NCBI GenBank assembly: GCA_036346225.1
Contig: JARFIW010001215.1
Location: forward strand, 3,482,501-3,546,500
Length of the DNA: 64,000 bases
Reading direction: 5' to 3'
Source: Platerodrilus igneus
Taxonomy: Eukaryota > Arthropoda > Insecta > Coleoptera > Lycidae
The position numbers and the translations under genes were made by a program. Of the stretch, positions 11,331-22,260 are shown piece by piece (position 1 is the stretch's first letter; each line of letters opens with the position of its first letter). A model generated the notes under the pieces. The model worked only from the letters and a program-made list of their open reading frames with translations. It ran no database searches and was not told the DNA's origin.

Positions 11331-13055
11331 CTTACATCTATCTGTTGCCATAGTTCTCTAACAGACGTAGAATACTTCCTAAGTATTTCTTTCATCGTCA
11401 ACAAAAGTTTAAGGTCTTGGATATGGTTCTTGTAACGCGTTACGCTAGTAATAAAATTCAATGGTCAGGGAAATTTAGTAAATTTGAATCGTCAAATTAA
11501 ATATGGACACACCTTGTATGATAGATTTCACGAATATCTATTCTTAATTAAACAAGATATTTCAAACTTTGTATCTATAAAATAAATCAGATAATAAGGT
11601 ATAACATTGCTTTTTTTAATTAAATTATAAGATAATGATTCAGGCAATAATATAATTTAAATCCGCAAATGAAAATAATTCTGAATATTGAAACACTGTG
11701 TATGCATTTCCCACTAGCAAGGTAATTTACAATAGACAAATATAGTTTGTCCTGATTACCAAGAACATGAAAACAATACCATATTAATACACTTATACAG
11801 ATTACACACAAAGTAATATGACAATAAAATTTATTCATTGTAGATTGAAATTGTACATTGTATAACCGGATGCTGACCGCAATTAATGATTCTACAGTGG
11901 AAGAGATAAGAATAGTTAGAGCCGTCCGAGCGAGCCAATAATAAGAACTGGTCGTCATTTGAACGCGTAATACGGCAGTAACCCGCGCTGTAGGAGATCA
12001 CAAAATGTTAAAAGTGAACGAAATACAGGGATAATAAATACGGTACGCAACATAAAAGTAAATTCAGGGTACATTCATACATGCGGGGTAAGGAGATAAA
12101 TATAATGTTGCTAGGAATGAGGGTGTAAGAGATTCTGAATTTAGAGAGGTCACCCCGTCATTGATAAAGCGAGCTGTTGTTTACAGGACAAGAAAATAAA
12201 AAGTACTAGTTATTGTTGAAAACCATGGAATTAAACATTGAGTAATAATTATGAGCTTTTATATAACTTTTCAAAAACGTATATGTGAATTTTAAATGCC
12301 AGTGGGTGCATTTATATAATAGGAAATTGATTAAATTGAATATGATTATTATGCTACAACGGAACAAGTGTTAGTTAAACTTAGGTACATGTTTATCATA
12401 TTAAGATATTAAGAAATATGTACGATTATAAATTCTTTTGAATGGACAATGAAAGGATAGAACGAAAAAGCTAAATTAAACTATTTGCTATTAACGACAT
12501 TTCCATAAATTGGAATTTATTAATGTCATATAATTTAATATGAGAAACGGAAAAATTTCGAGTAATCATAGGATTATTGGCGGATTAGATTTAATGTTTT
12601 TTTAGAATTTCTTTTAGCAATACCTGATCAGCGTGAGTTTTAAGAAATTTAGTTTTTTTAAGGAAAGTATATTTGTATTTTTATTAAAACTATTTAATGG
12701 TAATAGAGCTTAAGTTAGGTTGCATTTTATTCCAATTTATTTAAAAGCTAGGTAAGCAGACACATTAGTAAAAAATATTTAGGTATCCCAGTGATGGAGT
12801 CGTTTTTGGAAGAGACATTTAATTTTTCAGTTCTATTTAATTTGACCAAAAGTTTAATAAGTGCCTTAAAATATTTTAGAGAACGGTAAAGTATTATGGA
12901 TAAGCTTTATAAAACCGAAGCAAAGAAGACCTATGCGGAATAACCGTCTTCCGTGTAGGTATAAGATCGAAGAGATTGCTATGACAGACGGCTTGGTGTC
13001 CCTCAATTATGACAAAAGGAAAGCCTTTAAGGGTAAGTGATTAAGTAAGTTTTTT
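11331..13055. other. AT-rich stretch with no supported gene
   Basis: A minus-strand open frame at 11620-11958 (112 residues) is hydrophobic, with two or three possible membrane segments and several cysteines. I recognise no family, codon usage looks like the AT-rich background, and there is no support for expression. Nothing else was seen. Confidence 0.4.
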
Positions 13056-13059
13056 TAAG

Positions 13060-13440
13060 CAATCTATTCAACTCGACCTATATTTCCAACTACCGGATTT
13101 AAAATTCCTAGTCACTCATTTTCACCTACCTCTACATGATTTCCTTCAAGAGATATTAAACACCAAACCTCCTACACCCCCACCCTAAGCGCTAATCAAT
13201 GGATTAAAGAAAAAACTGCATCGGAGTATAGAAATTCCACCTTACCCGCCTTGAATCAACATTTTAACGTTAACGGAAGATACAAGGAAGTCCAACAAAC
13301 AAAACACCTTCAGAATAAAGATTTATTTTGTTTTGTTTTCCTTCATTTAATATCTTAGACTGTAAAAGGCTAGGATGGGCCAATGGCCGCAGTATAGCGA
13401 AAAATAAATTAAACTCAAATTCAAATTCAAAATTGAAATC
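13060..13440 (+). pseudogene. 3' end of another family A non-LTR copy
   Basis: In one frame the region reads YFQLPDLKFLVTHFHL, LHDFLQEILNTKPPTPPP, then a stop. This parallels the tail FNPFLNEILITKPP near 500. It is followed by a 3' UTR-like segment and, at about 13404-13440, AAATAAATTAAACTCAAATT and further CAAATT units, the simple-repeat tail of the copy. There is no RT, so the copy is strongly 5'-truncated. Confidence 0.55.
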
Positions 13441-15762
13441 CCAAACTTGCTTAGACTTTCGAACGAGCAAGACGTATTTCCGAACTCTTCGCGAACTTAT
13501 TTAATTATTAATTATAGTTATATGAATGAAGCACAGTATTAACCAGCTATTAATAATATCGTAGTACTAAAATTAATTACAACTAAAGTGCGTTAAAATG
13601 TGCTAAACCCTAATTAATACAGGATAAAAATAATGGCAACGTGTTAAGATTCTTAAGACAGTGAAAGCGTAAATAAATTTACTTTTAAGTCGTTTTAGAC
13701 ACGACACACTCTATATTATGTTTGTTGCTTTCTATCAAGTCAAAATTATAAGTGAATGCATATTGCAAAACAAATGTTTGGTTTTCATCATTAAATGTAT
13801 TGAAAACAAAGTACATAAATTTTTAACCCTGTAACAAGCTCGATATATTTCTAGCTATATATGGTCGTTTTCGTTCCATTATACCGTGATAAAACTTCAT
13901 AAACAGCATCTGGCACATGCTTGTTCTGTCTTTACCTTGCAATCCCTGGTTATAATTTCAATCAAGCAGTTGCTCGTTATTTTTTATTTAGTCAACATGG
14001 CAAAGAAATTAGCCACGAGCGACTTGAGGTTCGCTCTAAATATTTTTTGTGTAGGTGTCTGAATAAATAGGCATGAAATGTTGAAGCCGTCAAATCAAGT
14101 AATTAGTAATTTTTATTTAATTTAAATACATTTAATTTTCTGTTTTACACCACAACTATGTTTAAATAACTACGTTTTAATCATGTTTAATAAATAACAA
14201 TATTTAAATAAACACGCTTATATTACTACGTTTCAACTTACAACTATTATTGGTTTTATTCTACAATCTCTTGGTACAAAAAAGAAGCGATAGTGTGCAG
14301 AAATTTATATCAAAGTGCGGTACATGGTGGTTAAATTTATAACAAACCGCTATTCGTTTGATGTAAATTGAAGAGCTTCCATTACGAAATGGTATTTCCT
14401 GTCGGCGTTTGCAGATGCGTCGCCGACACAAGGGCGACAGTGTTCCTTTGTGGTTCTATAACCCTCCAAATAAACTACACAAATTTTCTGACCAGTGTTG
14501 TTCTACAGTTTTAAGAATTTCTTTTCCTGTTTTTGTTGCTCCGTGAATCTAAGGTTAAATAAACTTTGCGTTATCATACACCACTTTATAAGCACTTACT
14601 GAATTTTTTCAAAAAGACGACTATTTTGCACTAATTTCGATAGCCACAGATGGTGGAAGTAGTGAAGTGTAAATTATGAAAAAAGTTTATAAAATCTAAG
14701 CGTAACCTTTAAGCACTTACCGTTAACAAATTGCAGCGGCGGCGATGGCAGGAACGAGGAGCGGCCGAGAAGTTGCGGATCTCAAACGTTTATAGCACCA
14801 CAGCTATGATACACCTGTTTTCTTACAACTTCGTCTAACAACTTGATTACAGCAACTTTTAACGACTGCAACTGACACGCCACACAACACAAAGCACGTG
14901 AAAGTTCAATCGCCGTTAACCCAATAGATTATATTGTACACAACGGAGGGGAATTTTACCTGCAAGCTACATGTATTGCGATAACTATATTTAAAGTTAA
15001 TTTATATTTATAATTACAAACGGAACAAAGATATTTTCAAAATAAAAGCCTTTTCCAAATAGGTCTCCATCACTGGGCTGTCTGGATATCCGTTTACTTT
15101 GACCTAATTTTTATCTAATTTATAAATAAATGTAAATATAATTTAACCTACACTAACCTCTATTGACATTAAATAATTGCAATATAAGTAGAAATATACT
15201 TTTCTTAAAATACTTAATTTCCTAACATCAATCTGGCCAGGTATTATTTAAAAGAAAATCTGGAAAAAAACATTAAATTACACCCATCATTTTTTCTAAT
15301 TTTCCATATTAATTTACATGACATTCTAGATCCCATTGCCTGGAAATGTCTTTAGTAATAAACATAGAATACAGTTAAATACCGACTTTTCTTTTAATTA
15401 TTACATTGTTTATTCATAAATACTAAGGTTTTAGACTTTATTAACGCTAAATTCTATCAATAAAACTTACATCTAAAATTCTCATGAACATAATTATAAC
15501 GTATAGACATGCACATATTTACTTTATTGAAATTCTAATTTTTCAAAACTTTCAGAATGGCCAGAGATCTCAGTATTTCAATTTTGGTCTTTTCAATTAA
15601 CACAGTTTTCTTTCCAACTAACTCTCTCACATAACACACACAACACAAAAATCCAAATTATTGGAGGGGCAAACTCTCCTGGTCCTAACCCTTTTTTAAT
15701 CGGTCGTAACGACATTAATTCCATAAACCTGTGAGTTGAAATCTACCCTGCCCTTGTAAGGC
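13441..15762. other. AT-rich stretch; only a candidate first exon stands out
   Basis: About 2.3 kb without a long reading frame on either strand. The one compositional anomaly is the GC-rich patch at 14721-14900, described separately. A second splice-donor-like GTAAGTGCTTA occurs on the minus strand near 14598, in a similar context to the one at 14720. Confidence 0.4.
14721..14873 (-). promoter_or_regulatory. Candidate core promoter and non-coding first exon
   Basis: On the minus strand, TCAGTT (14875-14870) is a perfect arthropod initiator. About 30 bases downstream there are AGTTG and AGACG motifs, close to but not at the exact downstream-promoter position. The following 150 bp is unusually GC-rich (CGGCCGCTCC, CCATCGCCGCCGC) and ends at ACG|GTAAGTG, a strong 5' splice site at 14720. 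No ATG falls inside, so it would be a 5' UTR exon with the gene body to the left. This is inference from motifs only. Confidence 0.3.
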
Positions 15763-16284
15763 AGTTACATATTTCCCAAATCAATATATGTATAATTAAA
15801 TAGAAATTATTAAGAAACTTAAGTTAGATGCAACATTGTAATTCAAGGATAAATAAAGAAAAGTTTAATGAAAGTTCACAAGCAAGTTGTGAGAACTAAT
15901 GTGAATACATTGTATTCCAGACGTAAGTGATACTGCAGGTGCAGGTCACAGACGGTTATAAAACCGCAATTATTAGAATTAAGATTATTACTTTGTATTA
16001 TATAATTGAATAAAGAAATAAGCAGACATGAGCTCTGCAATTTCCACAGAAATGTGAGGGGCAGGGACAACATAAATACCTGGGCAGCCCCAAGACCATC
16101 AGTCAGTTTTGAGCCTCGCAGCTTTTACATTGTTGGCTGTTCAGGTTACTCAAATCCATTTAACAGTAATTTTATATAGTTTGTTAAAATTCAATTTGTA
16201 AATTCTGTTTAAGGTAAGATTTGTTACAAGAGTTTTTGCAAAAGACTTTTTAAAAAGGCAGTTCCCAAAGCCCAAAACGTAACT
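15763..16284 (+). repeat. 5' LTR of the errantivirus-like element
   Basis: The LTR begins AGTTAC and ends GTAACT, a perfect 6-bp inverted repeat of the type used by errantiviruses, 522 bp apart. The end abuts the primer-binding site. Inside, CATAAATACC (about 16,071) is a TATA-like box. About 28 bp downstream, ATCAGTCAG (about 16,098) is an arthropod initiator-like start, giving a plausible U3/R boundary. A partner LTR is not found downstream. Confidence 0.75.
16070..16105 (+). promoter_or_regulatory. LTR promoter: TATA-like box and initiator
   Basis: ATAAATA is followed about 28 bp later by ATCAGTCAGTTTTG, matching the arthropod initiator TCAGT. It sits centrally in the LTR, where transcription of the genomic RNA would start. 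Confidence 0.5.
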
Positions 16285-16301
16285 GGCGCAGCGGTACGGA
16301 T
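16284..16301 (+). other. Primer-binding site (tRNA-Ser-type)
   Basis: TGGCGCAGCGGTACGGAT lies immediately after the LTR end. It closely resembles the TGGCGCAGTCGG-type site of 17.6/297-group elements, which are primed by serine tRNA. One base of the usual motif is missing, a likely decay indel. Confidence 0.7.
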
Positions 16302-17413
16302 CCGTCTGGAATTTCAATTACCAATCTGGAAGAACTAAACAAAAAATTTGGACAAGGTACAAAATCGACCAAGCCCAAAGAAAACAAAACTTGGACGATA
16401 AAAATTATGTAAAGTCATTTATCATAACCAATTTATTCTTTTCAAATTATTGATGCTAGCTAGTAAGAAACTTTATGTAGAGAATTTTTCTAATTATTAT
16501 TGCAATTTAATATTTATACCATTTATGAAAAGAATCTACTCAGAGAATGTATTTTAACATAAGAACTATAAAAGTGGCATTTATATGCACAATTTACTAA
16601 GAATTATTAATATAAAACGAAACGATTTAATTCAGCAAAACTGAAAGCTTAATGTATAAATAAACGCAAATCTTATTATAGCAATTAATTACAGAAACGA
16701 TTTATTCGAAATTAAACTTCCATCAAATTCTATAAATGAAACACTTCAGCGCAACAATTGACAGAAGCATCTTTGTAATTTATTATTAAATTAAGTCAGC
16801 ATAAGTTTGAAACAAAGCATGCAAATTTATAACGCAATTATCATACAATTACTACCGGAAACCATCACTGAGATAAAAACTATTTAGAAAAATTCAAAAA
16901 ACGTAACGCTCATCAAAACCTTATAAAGCTTTAATTGGATATTATCAGTAGTATTTAATTATAAAAAAACATTTATGCAATCATTGCAACAAAAAGATTT
17001 ACTTATCACATAGACTGAAATAGCATCACTCAGAAAACCTGAAACTCTATAAGGTAATTACAAGGTAATTATAGCAAACAATTAAAAACGTACAAATTAT
17101 AACGCAGTTATTGTAAAAGACTGTTAACCACATAGAACCATTCAGAAAATTACAACTCGTTTCGCAACAACTGTAACATCTGCAAAGTAAAAATATACGA
17201 ATTCAAGGCTACAACAATTGACGAAACATTACCAAGCCCAAATTCCTTAATGTAATTATAGCTACAGATAAAATATAAGTGAAATGACTATTTAAATAAC
17301 TAATTAAATCCAAACTGAAAAGTGACAATACAAATTGCAGAGTAAATCTCAATTTATACAAAAATTTGATATTAATCAAAACTGAAAACGATTATTAAAT
17401 TATTGTAGCAACC
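16302..17413 (+). other. Leader region of the errantivirus-like element
   Basis: About 1.1 kb of very AT-rich sequence between the primer-binding site and the first gag codon. No open frame of note. Unusually long for an untranslated leader, so it may include an unrecognised insertion or degraded 5' gag sequence. Confidence 0.45.
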
Positions 17414-18497
17414 ATGAATTCAGACATAAAATTTATCTCGAGAGTATTCCGCAATATAACGGAGAGCAAGTACTGCTAAGTAACTTTAATACCGTATGTG
17501 AAATATTTTTAAAAACCTTTTATAAACCAGGAGACAACAAACGCAAATTTCTATTTTTACGCCTAATAATTAGTAAATTGACCGGACAGGCACTAACACT
17601 AATCGCCAGCCAAAATGACCTTATCGAATGGGACGACTTCAAACGCATCCTAGTTAAATATTTTGCCGACCAACGCAACTTCGAATGTCTAATCCGCGAT
17701 CTAATAAACCTAAAAATGGAAAGTAACCAATCACCAAACCAATTCGGAATGAAATTTCAAAACGTACGTAGTTTAATTCTGACAAAACTAAAAATCGAAG
17801 AACTCGACCAAAATATCCGATTATTAAAGACAAAAATGTACGATGAAATGGCACTAGACACCTACATAAAAGCACTACATGAACGGTTATCAAACAAAAT
17901 AAAATTCCAAGATACCCAAAATTTAGAAGGGGCAATGAATATGATCATAGAAGAAGAAAACGTTATGTATTACCGAAATAACGAAATAACGCAAATAAAA
18001 GCTACTCACCGATAAAACCCATACAAGCCGCGAGACAAATATCCACACAACCAAAATTTACACCGTTTAACGCACAAACGAACCAACCGCAAATTAACAA
18101 CTCAAATTTTAATAACACAAACTTCAACAATCAATTTAGACAATTTCCAAGACTAAGATTTAACTCAAATTTTACGAAATCGACATTTTCACCAAGATTT
18201 AACCAACACGTAAATCAGCCAAAGCAAGCATTCGGCGCAAACCCCATCAGAAATACACCAATGACGAATAACAACTCTAACAGTTATTACAAACCAACTC
18301 ATATGGACACTTCATCTGGTAACACCAAACAAAATACAAAAATATCACAAATTAAACCAAATTATAATCAAAAACAAAACTTCACTTCCGAAGAACTATT
18401 CCACCAGGAAGTGGAAGAGTTTAATAATGACAGGAATAATTACACACACTCCAGTAGAGACGATGAACCAGATCATTTAGAAAACTACGCTAATTAA
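17414..18497 (+). pseudogene. gag: gag of the errantivirus-like element
   Basis: A start at 17414 (ATGAATTCAGAC) is followed by a short piece and a frameshift near 17460. Then comes a 145-codon block to 18015 with the retrotransposon-gag capsid pattern (residues around SKLTGQALTLIAS and WDDFKRILVKYFADQRN). A single frameshift at about 18,010 moves into an asparagine- and glutamine-rich segment (18020-18497), the nucleocapsid-like tail without CCHC knuckles, as is usual in this group. It would form the virus-like particle. Adjacent to pol, it is inactive because of two or more frameshifts. Confidence 0.75.
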
Positions 18498-18499
18498 CC

Positions 18500-18802
18500 C
18501 CAAACCGTAAAAAAACAATTTAGATTTTGTAGAAAGAGAACCCTTTAAAATTAAAACAGCCCATAAAACAACATTACATCAAATCATAGCGAACATACCC
18601 TTACCAAAAACTTTCAACGTAAGAATAAAACATAAACTTTGCAAATAAAGGACAATTACGCTACTACGACAATTCTAAACTCGAATGACTACCCCGTAGA
18701 ACTATCTCTGACAAACCCAATTAACGTAGAAGAAGTGAATTTTAACGAAATGGAAACAGAAGAAAATATAAAAACGATTACAACCCTATAGAAAACGACA
18801 GG
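18500..18802 (+). pseudogene. pol: Protease remnant of pol
   Basis: One frame keeps VEREPFKIKTAHKTTLH and IPLPKTF, the strand segment downstream of the active site in this group's aspartic protease. The expected D-T/S-G active-site triad is absent between gag and this block, and the C-terminal flap is lost in a frameshift at about 18,620. The protease is therefore deleted across its catalytic part. Confidence 0.5.
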
Positions 18803-19829
18803 ATGTTAAGAGAAAATTTAATTAACATTCGTTTCAATAACGACATTAATAACGAACAGGAGAGAGCAATTAAAGATTTATGTTTTGAATACCGTGATAT
18901 ATTCTATTGCGAAAAAATACCTTTAACCATTACTAACACAGTCAAGCACAATATAGAATTAACGGATAACAAGCCAATTTTTACCAAAGTATTCAGACTA
19001 CCTCAGGTAGGCCAAGAAAAAGCAGATAGACAGGTAGCAGACTTATTAGAGCAGTATATAATCAAACACTCGAACTCACTATGGAGCAGTCCTGTATTAA
19101 TAGTACCAAAGGAATTAGACGCCTCAGGCAAGCGAAAATATTGAATGGTCATAGACTATAGAAAGCTAAACGAAAAAACGGTAGACGACAAATACCCACT
19201 ACCCAATATCACCAAGATTTTAGACAAATTAGGAAAGTGTTAATATTTATCAACATTAGACCTCGCCTCAGGATGTCACCAAGTAGAGATGGACGAAGAA
19301 AGACACAGCGAAAACCGCATTTAGCACACCTAAAGGGCACTACGAATACAAACGTATGCCATTTGGATTGAAGAACGCACCCGCCACCTTTCAAAGAGTC
19401 ATGGATAACATTTTAAGAGGAATACACAACGAAAAATGTCTTGTATACCTAGACGATATAATAGTATGTTCAACATTACTGGTAGAACACATTGAAAGAT
19501 TGAGAGAAGTTTTCGAAAGACTAAGACAAGCACATTTTAAAGTTCAATTAGACAAAAGCGAAATCTTACAGAAAGAAGTATCATTTTTAGGACACATAAT
19601 AACTTCATAAGGAGTTATGCCAAACCCAGACAAGACAAACGCAGTACTAAATTACCTCTTATCCAAAACTAACAAAGAAATCAAAGGATTTTTAAGACTC
19701 AGTCGTTATTACCGCAAATTCATTAAAGGTTGCGCACAGATAACCAAACCACTAACAAATTGTTTAAAAAAAGGAAATAAAATTGAATACACCCCAGAAC
19801 TTATTAAAGCCGTAGAAAAAATTAAATGA
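18803..19829 (+). pseudogene. pol: Reverse transcriptase of the errantivirus-like pol
   Basis: Pieces 18803-19144, 19145-19340 (several stops), 19356-19610 and 19617-19829 follow the order of a Ty3/Gypsy-type RT. They show SNSLWSSPVLIVPK (fingers), [20 protein letters not shown] (motif A with catalytic Asp), [16 protein letters not shown] (motif B), [12 protein letters not shown] (motif C, YLDD) and FLRLSRYYRKFIK (thumb/connection). Stops occur at about 19,141, 19,242 and 19,608, with a frameshift near 19,310. Identification is secure. Confidence 0.85.
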
Positions 19830-20338
19830 ATACTTACGAATCACTAGGCGCAGTATTGAGCCAAAGAAAAGTAGGCAGCGATAAACCAATCAGCTACGCA
19901 TCTAGAACCCCAAACGAGACTGAACAAAAATACAGCACAATCGAGAAAGAATTATTAGCAATAATTTGGGTAACGAAATATTTTAAACCATACTTTTATG
20001 GAAGAAAATTCTATATACACACCAACCATAGACCATTAGTATGGCTATGCACACTCAAGGAACCAAACTCAAAACTACAAAGATGGAGAATTAGACTAGA
20101 GGAGCATGTTTACGAAATCATATACAAAAAAGGAATTTATAACAATAACGCAGACGCATTAAGCAGAATACAACTCAGCACAATAGAAACAGAGTCAATT
20201 ATAGGCAACGTAGACGAAACAGAGATAGGGGAAGACCCAGAAGAAATAGACACCATACACTCGACACAGAACGAAGAGCCAAAAACCGCAATTAATACCA
20301 ACAGAACAAATTACAAGACGAAAAAAAGGACTTATTAA
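19826..20338 (+). pseudogene. pol: RNase H domain of the errantivirus-like pol
   Basis: The frame gives [55 protein letters not shown] and NADALSRIQ, the standard Ty3/Gypsy RNase H blocks. About 30 residues just before ESLGAVLSQ, including the TDAS catalytic aspartate, are missing: the thumb ends in a stop at 19,829 and the frame restarts at ESLG. After ADALSRI the acidic linker ends at about 20,320 and joins env; the integrase zinc finger and DDE core are absent. Confidence 0.8.
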
Positions 20339-21146
20339 CGGACTAGGTAATATAATAAAAGCTATCACATGCAATTTAGACAACCAAGATGCAGAACGAT
20401 ATGACAACGCCATACAACAGTTAATTGAAAACCAAAACGCCATAAAAACCGTTGCTAGAAATCAAATATCTCTAACCCAGTTAACTATAATAAAATTCAA
20501 CGATACGTACGAGAAAGCTAGTAAAAAATCAAGACAGTATAGCCAATAGAATACAAACCATTGAAACTAACATGTAAACCACAATGTTAGGAATGCGAGA
20601 CTTAATCAGATTCAATACAATATTCACTCAAATAATATCAACCCCTACTGTAATCCAACAAATGTTAGCCACATTACAAAACGCTGCAAAACTAAACACA
20701 TTACACTCTAGTATTATAGAACCAAGTGACTTATTAAAAGAATTAAATCATTTATAACTAACAGTAAACTACCCTTCGAAGTAGTAGAATCAAACATACT
20801 CATATTTGAAAAAATAGCCATAGTGAAAGGTTATGTAAAGAACAACGAAATCACATTCGTAATAAAAATCTCCATAGTAGAAAGTAATACTTATAATTAT
20901 TATCATTTATTTGCTTTCGTCATAAAAATTACTAGCAAGTATCAAGTTATTATCCCTAAAACCAAGTTCCTTTCCTTAAATAAATTCAGATATGGCTACA
21001 CGAACGAAAAATGTAACGAAGTAAAACCAGGTCAATATTTATGCCAATCATTAACAACAACAGCTATTCAAGAAAATAGTCCTTGCGAAGTACAATTATT
21101 AAGATTTTCAAATCATTACGACAACTGTGAAGCAAAAACAGTATAA
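20325..21146 (+). pseudogene. env: env remnant of the errantivirus-like element
   Basis: Starting inside the end of the pol frame but in another frame, the sequence has a basic RRKK cleavage-like site followed by [11 protein letters not shown] and NLDNQDAERYDNAIQQL, the start of the transmembrane subunit in errantivirus env. Stops and shifts follow at 20,540-20,820. A clean 107-codon piece (20823-21146) continues the ectodomain with paired cysteines (EKCNEVKPGQYLC; later CEV and NC). The surface subunit and the C-terminal membrane anchor are not seen. It is a broken envelope gene; no function is implied. Confidence 0.7.
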
Positions 21147-21226
21147 ATCACCATTAAGTTGTTAAGTTTATAGACGTCTGTCGACCGCTGCGGACGTATA
21201 TTGTGAGTGGTGCTCGTAAATAAAAA

Positions 21227-21535
21227 ATACAGAGTAAGTCTTTACAACATGTTGGGTAAGGTGCTCTTAAATTAATCTCTGAAAATGGAATCTTTAAGCC
21301 GTTTCGTAAACATCCCGACTTTTTTTCATATTTAAATACACTCTAAGTTCATCTCTTAATTAAAATAGGATCTGTTCATTAAACAATAATACGAGATTTG
21401 CAAATCATGATTTCGATGGTGTAGCAGTTAAGTCACCCGTCTTGTATGCGGGCAGCACGGGTTCGAATCCCTAAGAACTTGCGATGAAATGTATATACAG
21501 GATGGATCATAAGAAAATATATACAGAGTAAGTCT
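21227..21535 (+). repeat. Region bounded by a 15-bp direct repeat, with tRNA-like core
   Basis: ATACAGAGTAAGTCT occurs exactly at 21227-21241 and 21521-21535, 294 bp apart. This could be the target duplication of a SINE-sized insertion or an old tandem duplication. A tRNA-like segment lies inside, but nearer the right end than expected for a 5' SINE head. Confidence 0.5.
21411..21481 (+). other. tRNA-like sequence (SINE head or tRNA pseudogene)
   Basis: Box A TGGTGTAGCAGT (21417-21428) fits 11 of 12 positions of the pol III consensus. Box B GGTTCGAATCC (21460-21470) fits perfectly, at normal spacing. CCCGT and GCGGG pair around a 7-base loop CTTGTAT, so the anticodon position would read TGT (Thr). 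The acceptor ends do not pair, so this is not a functional tRNA gene but a tRNA-derived sequence. Confidence 0.6.
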
Positions 21536-21542
21536 AAAAACG

Positions 21543-21631
21543 TGACGTTAAAAAATGGCGGATGACATATATGACGTAAAAAAATGGCGGATGACAGATG
21601 TGACGTAAGAGAAATGGCGGATGTCAAAATG
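21543..21631 (+). repeat. Three tandem 29-31-bp units containing TGACGTAA
   Basis: Units start at 21543, 21572 and 21601, each TGACGT(T/A)A, an A-run, ATGGCGGATG, then a variable end. More TGACGT or TAACGTCA-type sites follow to about 21,720 (GGTTAACGTCAGAGG, GCATGACGTCAGAGG). TGACGT is the core of cyclic-AMP-response-like elements, so the array may be regulatory or a small satellite. Confidence 0.75.
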
Positions 21632-22029
21632 TGTCAAAGTGACAGGTTAACGTCAGAGGGGCGTGGACGTGGCTGCATGACGTCAGAGGGTGGGCGTGAC
21701 CGCGTGGCGTTAAAGCGATGGCTGTTGAAGTCAATGGGGGGGTTGGGTAGCGGTGCCTCGTCTCTCAACCGGTACAAATGATCTACTCGGAGGCTTCAAA
21801 ACCTGTACAATATTTGCACTTATTGTTGTCTTTATATAAAGACGCACATGATACAGTAAGTATGCTACTTTATAAAGTTTTTACTTGGCATAAATTAATA
21901 AATAATTCGGACAAATTGTTCATTGTTAGTTCCGTTTGAGTAAGCACATCACAAATAGTACTACTTACATAGCTTCATCCAATAACTTTGGCACTGCTTC
22001 AAATTGGACTTGTTGATGGCAAGTATGAC

Positions 22030-22260
22030 TTTCAGGATGTAATTAAAATATAAAAAATATAACAGTTATGATAAAAAAGTTTATGAATTACTATCAACAT
22101 TTTATTATTTCTGTTTACTAATCTGACCCATAGTTTGCTAGCTTTCCTTTCTGAAGTTTCGTTATAATTATTATACTCCATATTTAAAGAAGGCGCCCAA
22201 TCTGGATTATCACAGTTCTTCAACTCTGCTGGTCTTCTTGTAAAACATTTGAAATTAATG
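22030..22260 (-). pseudogene. Transposon-like coding fragment with NPDWAPSLN motif
   Basis: The minus strand reads INFKCFTRRPAELKNCDNP, then DWAPSLNMEYNN and SERKASKLWVRLVNRNN. From memory, the 'NPDWAPSLNLG' block recurs in arthropod THAP-like or uncharacterised transposon proteins, where it follows a zinc-finger region; I cannot confirm this. The frame is interrupted to the right by stops. The N-terminal zinc finger is not evident. It is likely a decayed DNA transposon or a broken exon. Confidence 0.35.

Larger units (their letters stand above)
15763..21150 (+). mobile_element. Errantivirus-like LTR retroelement, internally deleted
   Basis: In order: 5' LTR with AGTTAC...GTAACT ends, a serine-tRNA-type primer-binding site, long leader, gag, protease remnant, RT, RNase H, env. 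The arrangement matches the 17.6/297/gypsy group of insect endogenous retroviruses. Integrase and the surface half of env are missing, RNase H running straight into the env cleavage region at about 20,330. No 3' LTR follows env, and the sequence changes at about 21,150. Frameshifts occur in every gene. It is a dead copy, described here without any reconstruction. Confidence 0.85.

Noticed and set aside
11620..11958. Hydrophobic 112-residue membrane receptor fragment
   Set aside because: AT-rich DNA readily gives such frames. No family pattern, splice sites or neighbouring exons support it.
21411..21481. Functional tRNA-Thr gene
   Set aside because: Pol III boxes and the anticodon arm are good, but the acceptor ends do not pair. 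A tRNA-derived repeat is a better reading.
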